Below are positions 8,400 through 17,883 of a stretch of 64,000 bases of DNA, piece by piece (positions within the stretch are counted from its first letter, which is position 1; each line of letters begins with the position of its first letter). Source of the stretch: Mycolicibacterium pyrenivorans. Its GTDB lineage: Bacteria; Actinomycetota; Actinomycetes; Mycobacteriales; Mycobacteriaceae. The notes beneath the pieces were generated by a model. It made no database searches. It saw only the letters and a list, made by a program, of their open reading frames with translations, and had not been told where the DNA came from. Where the stretch lies: positions 1-64,000 of the forward strand of contig NZ_JACKSH010000005.1 of assembly GCF_025821625.1 (NCBI RefSeq), in the 5' to 3' direction. The position numbers were made by a program, and so were the translations under genes.

Positions 8400-11322
8400 G
8401 CATCTCGGTGAGCACCTGGTCCAACGTGTCGACGTAGAAGTCGGCGGACTCGGAGTCGATGCACAACGGTGGCTTGGTCTTCAGGATGTTCATGTGGTCG
8501 CCGGTGGGCTGGATGATCACCCCGAGGTCGAGCATCCGGTCGCAGATCGCCGAGGTCTCCTCGGCCGCGGGCTCCAGCGTGGTGGTATCGCGCACCATCT
8601 CGACGCCCAGATACAGGCCGAAACCGTGCACGGTGCCGACGATCGGGTGGTTGTCGCGCAACTGCAGCAGCCGGGACTTGAGGTGTGCACCGACCCGCAG
8701 GGCGTTGTCCTGCAGCCCTTCGTCGCGCAACACGTCGAGTACGGTCATGCCGATCGCGCACGACAGCGGACTGCCGCCGGTGGAGGAGAAGAAGTACCCC
8801 TCCGAGGAGAAGGCGTCGGCCACGGCGCGGCTGGTGATCACCGCGCCGAGCGGATACCCGTTGCCCACCGACTTGGCGACCGACACGATGTCGGGCACCG
8901 CCTGTTGCTGCTGGAATCCCCAGAACCATTCGCCGAGACGGCCGTAACCCACCTGCACCTCGTCGGAGATCGCCAGTCCGCCCCCGGCCCGCACGGCCGC
9001 GTAGACCTGCTGCAGGTAACCGTCCGGCAGCGCCATTCCGCCCGCGTTGCCGTACACGCTCTCGCAGATGAACGCCGCCGGCGCCCTACCCGCCGCGGCG
9101 AGCGCTTCGATCTGCGCCACCGCCTCGCCGGCATACCTGGACGCCTCGGCACCGCGGTACTTACCGCGGAAACTGTTCGGCGACTCGACCGTGTGCACCC
9201 AGTCCGGCCGGGTGGCAAGTGCGTTCGGGTTGTCGGCCGTCGACGTCGACACCGCATCTGTGCCGTACGTCCACCCGTGATAGGCCTCGCGGACGGCGAC
9301 CACATCACGTCGTCCGGTGGCGGCGGTCGCCAGTCGGATCGCCAGATCGCTTGCCTCGGAACCGGAATTGACGAGAAACACCGTGTCCAGCGGGTCGGGC
9401 AGCAGTGCGGCCAGGCGCTCGCTGAACTCGACGACGGCCTCGTAGTTGAATCGTGAGTTCGTGTTGAGCCTGCGCAACTGGCGGTTCGCGGCGGCGGCGA
9501 TCCTGGGATGCGCGTGGCCGAGCACGGTCACGTTGTTGACCATGTCGAGGTAGCAGCGACCCGACGTCGACATCAGGAAATGACGCCGCCCGCGTTCGAT
9601 CTGGGGCGGGGTGCGGTAGTAGAACTCCTGCACCGGCGCGAAACTGGCGTCCCGGCGCGACAGCAGGTCCGCCGCACCGGTCACCTCGTGCGGCGCCAAC
9701 CCGAGCAGGGGTCCGGGATCGCGGGACAGGGCCAGCCATCCGGGCGCCAGGTCGGATCGGGTGAACGCAGGTGCCGCGACTGCGCCCGCGGGGCGCACGC
9801 TCAGCTCGGCCCGCGTGCGCGCGGCGGCCAGCGCCAGTGGTTGTCCAGCCGCGACGACGCCGCGGGCGGTCCCGGACGGGCCGGTCAGAGTCAGCTCGAA
9901 ACGCGTGCCGCGCAACGTGATCCGGCCGCTGTCCTCCTCGCTGACGATTCCGTCCCAGGGGGCGGTGAGCACGGTGTCGGTGGCCGGCCACAGGCTGATG
10001 CCGGTGGCGACGACGTCGGGGGCCTGCCGGCTCAGGCGTGGCGCCCGGCTGAGGCGCGCCTCGCCGAAGCGGGTCACCACCAGCGCGGCACCCGCCTGGA
10101 GCGCGACCGCTGCCGATTCGTCCTCGACGTCGCTCGACATCACGCCGTCAGCGTCGAACGCGTCGTCGTAGACCTCCGAGGTGGTGGACAGGTCCAAGGT
10201 GACCACCGCCGCCGGGTCCACGGTTATCAGCGGTGCCGCCGTCACCACCGGGGCGGGCGGCGGCCCCAGCCCCAGGTCGGTCTTGATCACCGCACTCATC
10301 ACATCGAGGGGAACCGACGTGGCGATGTCGAACATGCGGTTCTCGGCGTCGGACTGCTCGGTGATGTAGTCGTTGTCGGGATCCAGGGTCGCCTGCTGAG
10401 CGCCGCTGACGATCAGCACGGCGGTGCGCAGCACCAGAAGCGGCCACACGGCATCCGCCTCGGCGGCCGACAACGGCCGCACGGCATGGAACGCCCGAAC
10501 CGCGGGCAGTATCGATGTCGGTTGCGCACCAACATGTCCCAGCACCGAAGACGCCGTGATCGCGAGCTCGGACACGGCCCACGTGTGAGAGAGGTCGCCG
10601 AAGTCGATGACCCCGTCGGGTCGCGGCCCGCCGGTGTCGGCCGCCACCACCACATTGGCGTCGGTCAGGTCGATGTGCGCCGCCTGCCTCGGCAGCGCCT
10701 CGTCCAGGGCCGTGATTCGCGCCCATGCTTCACCCGCCGCGTCCACCAGTCGGGCGCGCAGCGCAGGGTCGCTGACGTGTGCGCTGAGCGCGTCGACGAC
10801 CTCCTTGCCGAAACGCAGGTCCCACTGCAGGATCCGATCCAGGCCGGGATGGGTGAAGCCCTTCAGCGCGCGACTCACCCTGCCTGCGACGTCCCCGAGG
10901 GCCGCCACGGACGCCGGGGTCAGGTAGCCGGACTCCGCCAGTGTGCCCCCGGGCAGGTAACGCAGCAGCCGGACATACGCCGTCGCCTCGGTCAAACCCG
11001 TGATGGCGGTGCACTTCTCGCCGGCAGCGTTGGGCAGCGGCACCGCGACTCGCAGTGCCGGCTCCGCGTCGGCGATCAGTTGGGCCGCCTCGTCCTGCGC
11101 CTGCAACTCGACCGCACTGAACGCGGGATTGGCGATCTTCAGCACGCCGAGTGCCGCCCCGGAATCGTCGGCGACGAGGAAGTTCTTGTCCTGTTGGCTG
11201 CCCAGGGCGCCGGCGCGGGCGGTCAGGCCGTATTGGGTGGACAGGATCTCCTGTGCCTGCGCCTCGCTCACCCGGGGCGCAGGCAACTCGCTCTGCTCCA
11301 GGAAGTTGAAGCCAGCGCTCAT
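8389..11322 (-). CDS. Fusion of APH-like kinase, central beta domain and class III aminotransferase
   Basis: A 977-residue protein with three parts. Residues ~1-350 form an aminoglycoside-phosphotransferase-like kinase (HIDLTDANVVV as the catalytic loop, GVIDFGDLSHTW as the metal loop). A beta-rich central region (~380-530) contains WDGIVSEEDSGRITLRG. The C-terminal PLP aminotransferase (~560-970) has NSGSEASDLA, a YHGWTYGTD turn, ISDEVQVGYGR and the Schiff-base Lys in VSVAKSVGNGYPLG. The last part resembles ethanolamine-phosphate or hydroxylysine-phosphate phospho-lyases, so the protein may phosphorylate an amino alcohol and then eliminate phosphate. The start at 11322 is the ATG nearest the conserved N-terminus. 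The hydrolase gene lies 28 bp upstream in the same direction. Confidence 0.85.
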   Translation of the reverse strand: MSAGFNFLEQSELPAPRVSEAQAQEILSTQYGLTARAGALGSQQDKNFLVADDSGAALGVLKIANPAFSAVELQAQDEAAQLIADAEPALRVAVPLPNAAGEKCTAITGLTEATAYVRLLRYLPGGTLAESGYLTPASVAALGDVAGRVSRALKGFTHPGLDRILQWDLRFGKEVVDALSAHVSDPALRARLVDAAGEAWARITALDEALPRQAAHIDLTDANVVVAADTGGPRPDGVIDFGDLSHTWAVSELAITASSVLGHVGAQPTSILPAVRAFHAVRPLSAAEADAVWPLLVLRTAVLIVSGAQQATLDPDNDYITEQSDAENRMFDIATSVPLDVMSAVIKTDLGLGPPPAPVVTAAPLITVDPAAVVTLDLSTTSEVYDDAFDADGVMSSDVEDESAAVALQAGAALVVTRFGEARLSRAPRLSRQAPDVVATGISLWPATDTVLTAPWDGIVSEEDSGRITLRGTRFELTLTGPSGTARGVVAAGQPLALAAARTRAELSVRPAGAVAAPAFTRSDLAPGWLALSRDPGPLLGLAPHEVTGAADLLSRRDASFAPVQEFYYRTPPQIERGRRHFLMSTSGRCYLDMVNNVTVLGHAHPRIAAAANRQLRRLNTNSRFNYEAVVEFSERLAALLPDPLDTVFLVNSGSEASDLAIRLATAATGRRDVVAVREAYHGWTYGTDAVSTSTADNPNALATRPDWVHTVESPNSFRGKYRGAEASRYAGEAVAQIEALAAAGRAPAAFICESVYGNAGGMALPDGYLQQVYAAVRAGGGLAISDEVQVGYGRLGEWFWGFQQQQAVPDIVSVAKSVGNGYPLGAVITSRAVADAFSSEGYFFSSTGGSPLSCAIGMTVLDVLRDEGLQDNALRVGAHLKSRLLQLRDNHPIVGTVHGFGLYLGVEMVRDTTTLEPAAEETSAICDRMLDLGVIIQPTGDHMNILKTKPPLCIDSESADFYVDTLDQVLTEMRRN

Positions 11323-11350
11323 TGCCGCTGTCTTCTCTTCGCGCAAGCGC

Positions 11351-12238
11351 TCATCGCCGCAAAACGAATTGCACCACGACGTCCGAGAACGCGTCGTTGT
11401 CGTCCCCGGCGGCGGTGTGTCCCGCCCCCGACAACTCCGCGAACTCGGCGTTGGGGACCTTCCTCAGGAAGTCCTCCACCGCTTCCTCGCTGACCACGTC
11501 GGAGAGCTTGCCGCGAATCAGCAGGATCGGGATGGACAGGTCGATCGCGGCCTGTTCCAGCATGTCGACCCGCACGAACGGGTCTTCCTGCGGCTTGGTC
11601 AGGAACGCCGGATCCCAGTGCCAGTACCAGCGGCCGTTGCGGTGTCGAAGGTTCTTCCTCAGCCCGTCTGGGCTGCGCGGCTTGGTCCGGTGTGGCAGGT
11701 AGGCGGCGACCGCCTCGGCGGCCTCCTCCAGGGACTCGAAGCCGTGCACATGGCTGAACATGAAGTCGCGGATGCGTGCGCTGCCGTCCTTTTCGTACCG
11801 CGGGACGACGTCGACCAGGATCAGCCGCTGCACGCGGTCCGGGCCGGCTTCGTGGGCCGCCAGGATCCCGGTCAGCCCGCCCATGCTGGCGCCGATCAGC
11901 ACCACGGGGCGCCCGATCTGCTCGAGAACACTCCGGGTGTCGGCGCACAACGCCTCCACCGTGTACTTCGCGTCCGGTGACCGGTCGCTGTCGCCGTGGC
12001 CGCGACTGTCGAGCGCGACCACATGCAGACCCCTCGATGCCAGAAGCTGCCCGGTCTTCTTCCAGGAGAAGCGGTTCTGGCCGCCGCCGTGCAGCATCAG
12101 GACCGACGGGCGGGACGTGTCGAATTCCGCCCCGGACCGCGCAAGCGCCTCCGGGTTGTTCCATTCGTCGGCGACAAGGGCCAGGCCGTCGGCGCCGCGA
12201 AACGTCACGGTCGTCGACTCGCTACGGTCTGTGCTCAC
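11351..12238 (-). CDS. Alpha/beta hydrolase
   Basis: A 295-residue alpha/beta-hydrolase: oxyanion-loop LMLHGGGQNRFSW, nucleophile elbow GASMGG with Ser, acid region around PILLIRGKLSDVVSEE and His in SGAGHTAAGDDNDAF near the C-terminus. The substrate is not evident (ester, epoxide or C-C hydrolase are possible). GTG at 12238 is preferred because GAGAGGA lies about 5 nt upstream; ATG at 12268 is possible. It is the first gene of an apparent two-gene operon with the kinase-aminotransferase fusion and is divergent from a TetR regulator that may control it. Confidence 0.85.
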   Translation of the reverse strand: MSTDRSESTTVTFRGADGLALVADEWNNPEALARSGAEFDTSRPSVLMLHGGGQNRFSWKKTGQLLASRGLHVVALDSRGHGDSDRSPDAKYTVEALCADTRSVLEQIGRPVVLIGASMGGLTGILAAHEAGPDRVQRLILVDVVPRYEKDGSARIRDFMFSHVHGFESLEEAAEAVAAYLPHRTKPRSPDGLRKNLRHRNGRWYWHWDPAFLTKPQEDPFVRVDMLEQAAIDLSIPILLIRGKLSDVVSEEAVEDFLRKVPNAEFAELSGAGHTAAGDDNDAFSDVVVQFVLRR

Positions 12239-12325
12239 AGGCGTCCTCTCGGCTTGCCCCGGGGCCATCACGTTACCCACCCTCGGATTTGTTGCAGTCT
12301 GGGGTCCACAGGGCCGCATGGCCCC

Positions 12326-12331
12326 TAGAAT
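12326..12331 (+). promoter_or_regulatory. -10 box TAGAAT of a leaderless TetR gene
   Basis: TAGAAT lies 8 nt before the GTG at 12340. It is in the 101-bp divergent region shared with the alpha/beta hydrolase, so binding here by the regulator could affect both genes. Confidence 0.45.
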
Positions 12332-12339
12332 TTACGCTC

Positions 12340-12945
12340 GTGCAGAAATGTCCCGACCGCGACGAAGAACGTCGCGCCATCATGGCTGCCGCGTATGGCT
12401 GCCTGTCGGAGCCACATTCCGGGCCGATCCCGGTGTCGGCGATCCTGCGCAGCGCCGGGATGTCGACCCGGGCGTTCTACAAGCATTTCGGCTCGAAGGA
12501 CGAGCTGTTCCTGGCGCTGCTGCAGGAGGAGTGCGACGCGGTGGCAGCGCGGGTGAACCGGATCGCCGAGGAGGCGGTGGGCAGCCCGGCCCACCAGCTG
12601 GCGGCGTGGATCGGCGAGATGTTCGACGTGGTCTTCGACCCGATCCACCTGATCCAGCTGACGGTCATCGACTCCGATGAGGTCCGGATGGCGAAGGGGT
12701 ACCGCGAGACCCGCGAGTGTGCACACGCCGACCGTGAGCGTTCCCTGGTCGAGATCTTGAGGCGGGGACAGGCCGACGGATCGTTTCCACTCACAGATCC
12801 CGACGCCGACGCCGTCGCGATCAGCGCGGTCGTGAGCCGGGTGATGATCAACTCGACCCCCGATGACCTCCAGCGTCTCAAGCAGGAACAGGCGCGGGTG
12901 CTCGACTTCGCGCTGCGCGCGGTGGGCGCCGTCCCGCCGGCGTGA
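12340..12945 (+). CDS. TetR family transcriptional regulator
   Basis: A 201-residue TetR protein. The N-terminal helix-turn-helix covers about residues 10-52 (IPVSAILRSAGMSTRAFYKHFGSKDELF), and the C-terminal part is a helical ligand/dimer domain. GTG at 12340 is taken because the HTH fits the usual distance from it and TAGAAT lies 8 nt upstream. It is divergent from the alpha/beta hydrolase-aminotransferase pair, the most likely targets; control of the downstream VOC gene or the mce operon is possible but not shown. Confidence 0.85.
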   Translation: MQKCPDRDEERRAIMAAAYGCLSEPHSGPIPVSAILRSAGMSTRAFYKHFGSKDELFLALLQEECDAVAARVNRIAEEAVGSPAHQLAAWIGEMFDVVFDPIHLIQLTVIDSDEVRMAKGYRETRECAHADRERSLVEILRRGQADGSFPLTDPDADAVAISAVVSRVMINSTPDDLQRLKQEQARVLDFALRAVGAVPPA

Positions 12946-13017
12946 AAACGGCGATGAGTTTCGCGATCGCGGGCGGTCTCCATGGCGACAAGACCTTCGA
13001 TCGACAGGAGATCCGCC

Positions 13018-13491
13018 ATGCCCGCCATCACGCCGTCACTGTGGTTCGACAACAACCTGGAGCAGGCCATCGAGTTCTACAGCTCCGTCTTCCCGAACTC
13101 GTCGGTGGAGAGGATCGACCGGTTCACCGACGCCGGTCCGGGCACGCCGGGGGACGTGGTGTCGGCGTACTTCACCCTCGACGGGCAGCCGTTCGTCGCC
13201 ATCAACGGCGGACCGCAGTTCCCGTTCACCGAGGCGGTCTCGTTCATGGTCCGGTGCCGGGACCAGGCCGAGGTGGACTACTACTGGGAGCGCCTGGTCG
13301 ACGGAGGCGAGGAGTCCCAGTGCGGCTGGCTCAAGGACCGTTTCGGGTTGAGCTGGCAGATCGTGCCGGACCGGCTCGACGAGCTCACCGGCGACCCGGA
13401 TCCCGCCCGTGCGGCGGCGGCGACCAAAGCCATGCTGGGCATGCGCAAGATCGTCATCGCAGAACTCGACGAGGCCGTCGCGGGCATGTAG
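13018..13491 (+). CDS. PhnB-like VOC family protein
   Basis: A 157-residue protein of the PhnB/3-demethylubiquinone methyltransferase-like VOC group. It starts MPAITPSLWFDNN, with ISSVFPNS-like FYSSVFPNS, FVAINGGPQFPF and the typical CGWLKDRFGLSWQIVP end motif. The role is unknown; despite old database names it is not a methyltransferase. ATG at 13018 has an AGGAGA site about 6 nt upstream. It stands alone between the TetR gene and the mce operon. Confidence 0.85.
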   Translation: MPAITPSLWFDNNLEQAIEFYSSVFPNSSVERIDRFTDAGPGTPGDVVSAYFTLDGQPFVAINGGPQFPFTEAVSFMVRCRDQAEVDYYWERLVDGGEESQCGWLKDRFGLSWQIVPDRLDELTGDPDPARAAAATKAMLGMRKIVIAELDEAVAGM

Positions 13492-13596
13492 CGGATTGTC
13501 GCGGCCGCGCGATCCGGCTGCCGAGCAGGCCGAAAAGCCCCTGGGGGCAGGGAGCCGGAGGCCGGCACCCCCGAAAGCCGCTGAAACCGTCACCGA

Positions 13597-13626
13597 TTGC
13601 CCCGTCAATTTATGGTGATATACGGT
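13597..13626 (+). promoter_or_regulatory. Candidate promoter of the mce operon
   Basis: TTGCCC (13597-13602) and TACGGT (13621-13626) are 18 bp apart in the 244-bp gap before yrbEA. The -35 match is partial and the position, 110 bp before the start codon, leaves a leader. No other structure is clear in this gap. Confidence 0.3.
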
Positions 13627-13735
13627 TCCTCGGCGTCCACCGATGTGTAACCTCAGCCGGACTGACTGGGCGCGGGCTTCGTTGGAGGGACAGCGGCCGA
13701 TGGCGGTGAGGTGCACACGAGGAAGGACCCGTTAG

Positions 13736-14503
13736 ATGGTCGCTTCCGATGTTCTTGCCAAGCCGGTGCGTGCGTTCGGCGGGTTCTACTCCATGGCGCT
13801 CGACACGTTCGTGGGGATGTTCCAGCCGCCATTCGCGTGGCGTGAGTTCATCTCTCAGGCGTGGTTCGTCGCGCGGGTGTCGATCGTGCCCACGCTGTTG
13901 TTGACCATTCCGTACACGGTGCTGCTGACGTTCATCGAAACCATCCTGCTGAGCGAGATCGGCGCCGCTGACTTCTCCGGTACGGGGGCCGCGCTCGGCA
14001 CCGTGCGGCAGATCGGGCCCATCGTGACGGTTTTGGTGGTCGCCGGCGCCGGCGCCACGGCCATGTGCGCCGATCTGGGTGCGCGGACGATTCGTGAGGA
14101 GCTCGATGCGCTGCGGGTGATGGGTGTCAATCCCATCCACGCGCTGGTGGTTCCCCGCGTGCTGGCCGCCACCGTGGTGTCGCTGGCGCTGTCTGCCACC
14201 GTGATTCTCGTCGGCCTGTCCGGCGCGTACTTCTTCGTCGTCTACATCCAGAACGTGTCGCCGGGCGCCTTCGCGGCCGGTCTGACGCTGATCATCGGTG
14301 CCACCGACGTGATCATCGCGCTGGTGAAAGCGGCGCTGTTCGGGCTCTCGGCCGGTCTGATCGCCTGCTACAAGGGCATTTCCGTGCGTGGCGGCCCGGC
14401 CGGTGTCGGTAACGCCGTGAACGAGACCGTGGTATTCACCTTCATGGCCCTGTTCGCCATCAACATCGTCGCCACCGCCGTCGCGATCCAGATCACGCTA
14501 TGA
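13736..14503 (+). CDS. yrbEA: YrbEA, MlaE-type permease of the mce transporter
   Basis: A 255-residue integral membrane protein of the MlaE/YrbE family, with about five to six membrane helices. It carries the conserved VVAGAGATAMCADLGARTIREELDAL region and the RGGPAGVGNAVNETVV loop, thought to contact the Mkl-type ATPase. Together with YrbEB it forms the inner-membrane core of the Mce lipid importer. ATG at 13736 follows an AGGAAGGA site. It is the first gene of the operon; its stop overlaps the yrbEB start by 4 bp (ATGA). Confidence 0.93.
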   Translation: MVASDVLAKPVRAFGGFYSMALDTFVGMFQPPFAWREFISQAWFVARVSIVPTLLLTIPYTVLLTFIETILLSEIGAADFSGTGAALGTVRQIGPIVTVLVVAGAGATAMCADLGARTIREELDALRVMGVNPIHALVVPRVLAATVVSLALSATVILVGLSGAYFFVVYIQNVSPGAFAAGLTLIIGATDVIIALVKAALFGLSAGLIACYKGISVRGGPAGVGNAVNETVVFTFMALFAINIVATAVAIQITL

Positions 14504-15354
14504 CGATCTCGAGGCCGCACTCCCAGTTCCCCTGGCTGAAGGCCAGGTTCCGCAGCGTGTCCGACCCGTGGAACCACATCGGCATGCAGACCAAGTTCTA
14601 CGGTCGCACTCTGCGCTACATGCACTACGGGTTGATCCACTACCGGGTCGAGTTGATTCGGATCATCGCGCAGATGGGCCTCGGGGCGGGGGCGCTCATC
14701 ATCATCGGCGGCACTGTCGCGATCGTCGGCTTCCTGACCGTGACCACGGGCGCACTGGTGGCCGTGCAGGGCTACAGCGACTTCTCCGAACTCGGCGTGG
14801 AGGCCCTCACGGGATTCGTGTCGGCCTACTTCAACGTGCGCCTGATCGCGCCGGCCACCACCGCCATCGCGCTGTCCGCCACCATCGGCGCCGGAGCCAC
14901 CGCGCAACTCGGTGCCATGCGGATCAACGAGGAGATCGACGCGCTCGAGGTGATGGGCATCCGCAGCATCGCGTTCCTCGCCTCCACCCGGGTCATCGCG
15001 GGCTTTCTCGTGGTGATCCCGTTGTACTGCGTGGGTGTGCTTATGGCGTTCTGGGCCGCGCGTTTCGGCACCACCGTCATCTATGGGCAATCGACGGGTG
15101 TCTACGACCACTACTTCAGAACGTTTCTGAACCCGACCGACCTGATGTGGTCCTTCGGACAATGCATCGCACTTGCGGTGGTGATCATGCTCGTGCACAC
15201 CTACTACGGCTTCACCGCACGAGGCGGGCCTGCGGGCGTGGGCGAGGCCGTCGGGCGAGCGGTGCGCACATCGCTGATCGTCTCGGCCTTCGTCCTGGTC
15301 ATGCTCTCGCTCGCGGTCTACGGCCAATCCGGCAACTTCAACCTGGCCGGGTGA
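14500..15354 (+). CDS. yrbEB: YrbEB, second MlaE-type permease of the mce transporter
   Basis: A 284-residue MlaE-family permease, slightly longer at the N-terminus than YrbEA as usual for the B partner. It has the IGAGATAQLGAMRINEEIDAL motif and the ARGGPAGVGEAVGRAV loop. It pairs with YrbEA as the transmembrane core. The start overlaps the yrbEA stop by 4 bp, so the two are translationally coupled. The end overlaps the proposed mceA start in GTGA. Confidence 0.93.
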   Translation: MTISRPHSQFPWLKARFRSVSDPWNHIGMQTKFYGRTLRYMHYGLIHYRVELIRIIAQMGLGAGALIIIGGTVAIVGFLTVTTGALVAVQGYSDFSELGVEALTGFVSAYFNVRLIAPATTAIALSATIGAGATAQLGAMRINEEIDALEVMGIRSIAFLASTRVIAGFLVVIPLYCVGVLMAFWAARFGTTVIYGQSTGVYDHYFRTFLNPTDLMWSFGQCIALAVVIMLVHTYYGFTARGGPAGVGEAVGRAVRTSLIVSAFVLVMLSLAVYGQSGNFNLAG

Positions 15355-16808
15355 CGATGGACCAACACGACGAAGGCCTGCATCCCGCGTGGTGGACGTT
15401 GATCCTCGTGATCCTGACCGCCGTTGCCCTCTGGCTGACCTATGCGTTGTTCGTCGGCAGCTTCAAGTCGACAGAGACCGTGACCCTGACCTCCGACCGG
15501 TCAGGTCTAGTGATGGAGACCAACGCCAGGGTCAAATTGCGCGGCCTCCAGGTGGGGCGGGTCGTCGCGATCCAGGGCGGCGGCCAGCCGGTCGCGCTGA
15601 AACTGGAGATCGACAAGGACAAGATCAAGTTCATCCCGGCGAACATCGAGGCCCAGATCCGGGCCACCACGGTATTCGGCGCCAAGTTCGTCGATCTCGT
15701 CTACCCCAGCGACCCCAGCCAGCAGCGGTTGGAGCCCGGGCAGGTGATCGAATCGCGCAACGTCACCGTCGAGGCCAACACGGTGTTCCAGAACGTCGTC
15801 AACGTGCTGGACAAGATCGACCCGGCCAAGCTCAACAGCACGCTGTCAGCACTCGCCGACGGTGTCCGCGGCCAGGGCGAGCGGATCGGTCAGGCGACCA
15901 CCGACGCGAATCAGGTTCTGCTCGCCCTGAATCCGCGCAACGAGCAGATCACCGCCGATCTACGGGCCCTGCGGGATTTCAACGACACGTTCAGCGTTGC
16001 GGCGCAAGACATCCTGACCACGCTCGACGCGCTCAGCACGACCAGCGCCACCATCACCAGAGACGCCGGCCAACTGGATGCATTGCTGCTGGCCACCATT
16101 GGTCTGTCCAACAGCGGCATCAGTCTGCTCGCACCGAACCAGGCCAACCTCATCAGGGCCATCAACGTGCTCGAGCCGACGACGAACCTGCTGTACAAGT
16201 ACAGCCCGTCCTACACCTGCCTGCTGACGGGCGCGAAGACGCTTCTGGACACCGGTGGCTACGAAGCCCCCGGCGGAAACGGCCGGTCACTGATCCTCGA
16301 CGTCGGGCTGACGCTCGGCGACGACCCGTACCACTACCCGGACAACCTGCCGATCATCGGCGCCAAGGGCGGACCGGGTGGCAAGCCGAGTTGTGGGTCG
16401 CTGCCCGATGTCGCGCAGAACTGGCCGGTGCGAAACCTGGTCACGAACACCGGTTTCGGCACCGGCATCGACTGGCGCCCCAACCCGGGGATCGGCTTCC
16501 CGGCCTGGGCCAACTACCTGCCGACCACCCGGGCAGTGCCCGAGCCGCCGAGCATCCGAAACCTCTTCGGCGGGCCTGCAATCGGGCCGATCCCGTATCC
16601 GGGGGCCCCGGCCTACGGCGCGGACCTGTACGCACCGGACGGCACGCCGCTGTGGCCGGGCCTGCCGTCGGCCCCGCCCCCGGGGGCGCCGAAGGATCCG
16701 GGCCCGAGGCCGGGCACCGAGCCGTTCATCGTCCATTCACCGGCCCAGATGCAGCCGACACCGCTGCCGCCTATCCCGCTGCCGCGCGAGGCCGCGCCGG
16801 GCCCATGA
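15351..16808 (+). CDS. mceA: MceA, lipid-transfer subunit
   Basis: A 485-residue Mce protein with one N-terminal membrane helix (WWTLILVILTAVALWLTYAL), an MCE/MlaD domain (~residues 40-120, LVMETNARVKLRGLQVGRV), a long helical region that builds the tunnel across the periplasm, and a Pro-rich tail. The DRSGLVM and GLSNSGI segments and the conserved RAVPEPPSIR tail motif match Mce3A best from memory. GTG at 15351 overlaps the yrbEB stop; ATG at 15357 is the alternative. Confidence 0.9.
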   Translation: MTMDQHDEGLHPAWWTLILVILTAVALWLTYALFVGSFKSTETVTLTSDRSGLVMETNARVKLRGLQVGRVVAIQGGGQPVALKLEIDKDKIKFIPANIEAQIRATTVFGAKFVDLVYPSDPSQQRLEPGQVIESRNVTVEANTVFQNVVNVLDKIDPAKLNSTLSALADGVRGQGERIGQATTDANQVLLALNPRNEQITADLRALRDFNDTFSVAAQDILTTLDALSTTSATITRDAGQLDALLLATIGLSNSGISLLAPNQANLIRAINVLEPTTNLLYKYSPSYTCLLTGAKTLLDTGGYEAPGGNGRSLILDVGLTLGDDPYHYPDNLPIIGAKGGPGGKPSCGSLPDVAQNWPVRNLVTNTGFGTGIDWRPNPGIGFPAWANYLPTTRAVPEPPSIRNLFGGPAIGPIPYPGAPAYGADLYAPDGTPLWPGLPSAPPPGAPKDPGPRPGTEPFIVHSPAQMQPTPLPPIPLPREAAPGP

Positions 16809-16842
16809 TCGACACCGAGAAAGCCATGAGAGGTAGGCCGCC

Positions 16843-17883
16843 ATGCCAGGCGTGACAGCCAGGGTTCGACACGACGCGTGGCGTCTTGCCGTCTTCCTGC
16901 TGATCTGCCTGCTCGGCGTGTTCGGCCTGTTCGCGGTCTTCGGGGAGCTGCGTTTCGGCGAGAAGACCAAGACCTACCTGGCCGAGTTCAGCAACGTGAC
17001 CGGGCTGGAGAACGGTGACTTCGTCCGCATCGCCGGTGTCGAGGTCGGCAAGGTCGAAAGGGTCGAAATCCAGCCCGATACGACGGCGTTGGTCGAGTTC
17101 ACCGCAGACGAGTCGGTGGTGCTGACCGAGGGCAGCAGGGCCGTCATCCGCTACGACGACCTCATCGGCGGCCGCTACCTCGCCCTGCAGGAAGGCGCAG
17201 GCAGTACCACGACGCTCAAGCCGGGGGACACGATCCCCATGGCCCGCACCTCGCCTGCACTGGACCTCGACGCACTGATCGGTGGCTTCCGGCCGCTGTT
17301 CCGCGCGCTGGACCCCGATCAGGTGAACGCGTTGTCGGGCCAGCTGATTCAGGCGCTGCAAGGTCAGGGCGGGACGATCAACTCGTTCCTGGCGCAGACC
17401 GCGACGCTGACCAGCACGCTGGCCGACCGGGATCAGCTGATCGGGGACGTCATCGTCAACCTCAACGTGGTGCTGGGATCGCTCGGCGACCAAAGTGACC
17501 AGTTCGAGAAGGCAGTCGACGCGCTCTCCGAGTTGGTGACGACCCTGGAGGCGCGCGGAGAAGACATCAGCAGCGGCGTGGCGTACACGAACGCCGCCGC
17601 CGCGAGCATCACCGACCTGTTGGCGCAGGCTCGTCCGCCCCTTGCCAAGACGATCAAGGAGACGGACCGCGCAGCCGGAATCGTCGTGGCCGACCACGAA
17701 TACTTCGACAATCTGCTCAACACCCTGCCGGATGCGTACCAGGCGCTCGCGCGGCAAGGCATCTACGGCGACTTCTTCAGCTTCTACCTGTGCGACATCG
17801 TGCTGAAGCTCAACGGCAAGGGTGGCCAGCCGGTGTATGTCAAGGTCGCCGGCCAGTCCACCGGGAGGTGCGCGCCGAGGTGA
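16843..17883 (+). CDS. mceB: MceB, lipid-transfer subunit
   Basis: A 346-residue Mce protein with an N-terminal membrane helix (LAVFLLICLLGVFGLFAVF), an MCE domain at ~35-115 (TGLENGDFVRIAGVEVGKV) and a helical domain. It ends with a conserved CDIVLKLNGKGGQPVYVKV segment typical of MceB. ATG at 16843 has a GAGAGG site upstream. There is a 34-bp gap after mceA; the stop overlaps the mceC start in GTGA. Confidence 0.92.
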   Translation: MPGVTARVRHDAWRLAVFLLICLLGVFGLFAVFGELRFGEKTKTYLAEFSNVTGLENGDFVRIAGVEVGKVERVEIQPDTTALVEFTADESVVLTEGSRAVIRYDDLIGGRYLALQEGAGSTTTLKPGDTIPMARTSPALDLDALIGGFRPLFRALDPDQVNALSGQLIQALQGQGGTINSFLAQTATLTSTLADRDQLIGDVIVNLNVVLGSLGDQSDQFEKAVDALSELVTTLEARGEDISSGVAYTNAAAASITDLLAQARPPLAKTIKETDRAAGIVVADHEYFDNLLNTLPDAYQALARQGIYGDFFSFYLCDIVLKLNGKGGQPVYVKVAGQSTGRCAPR

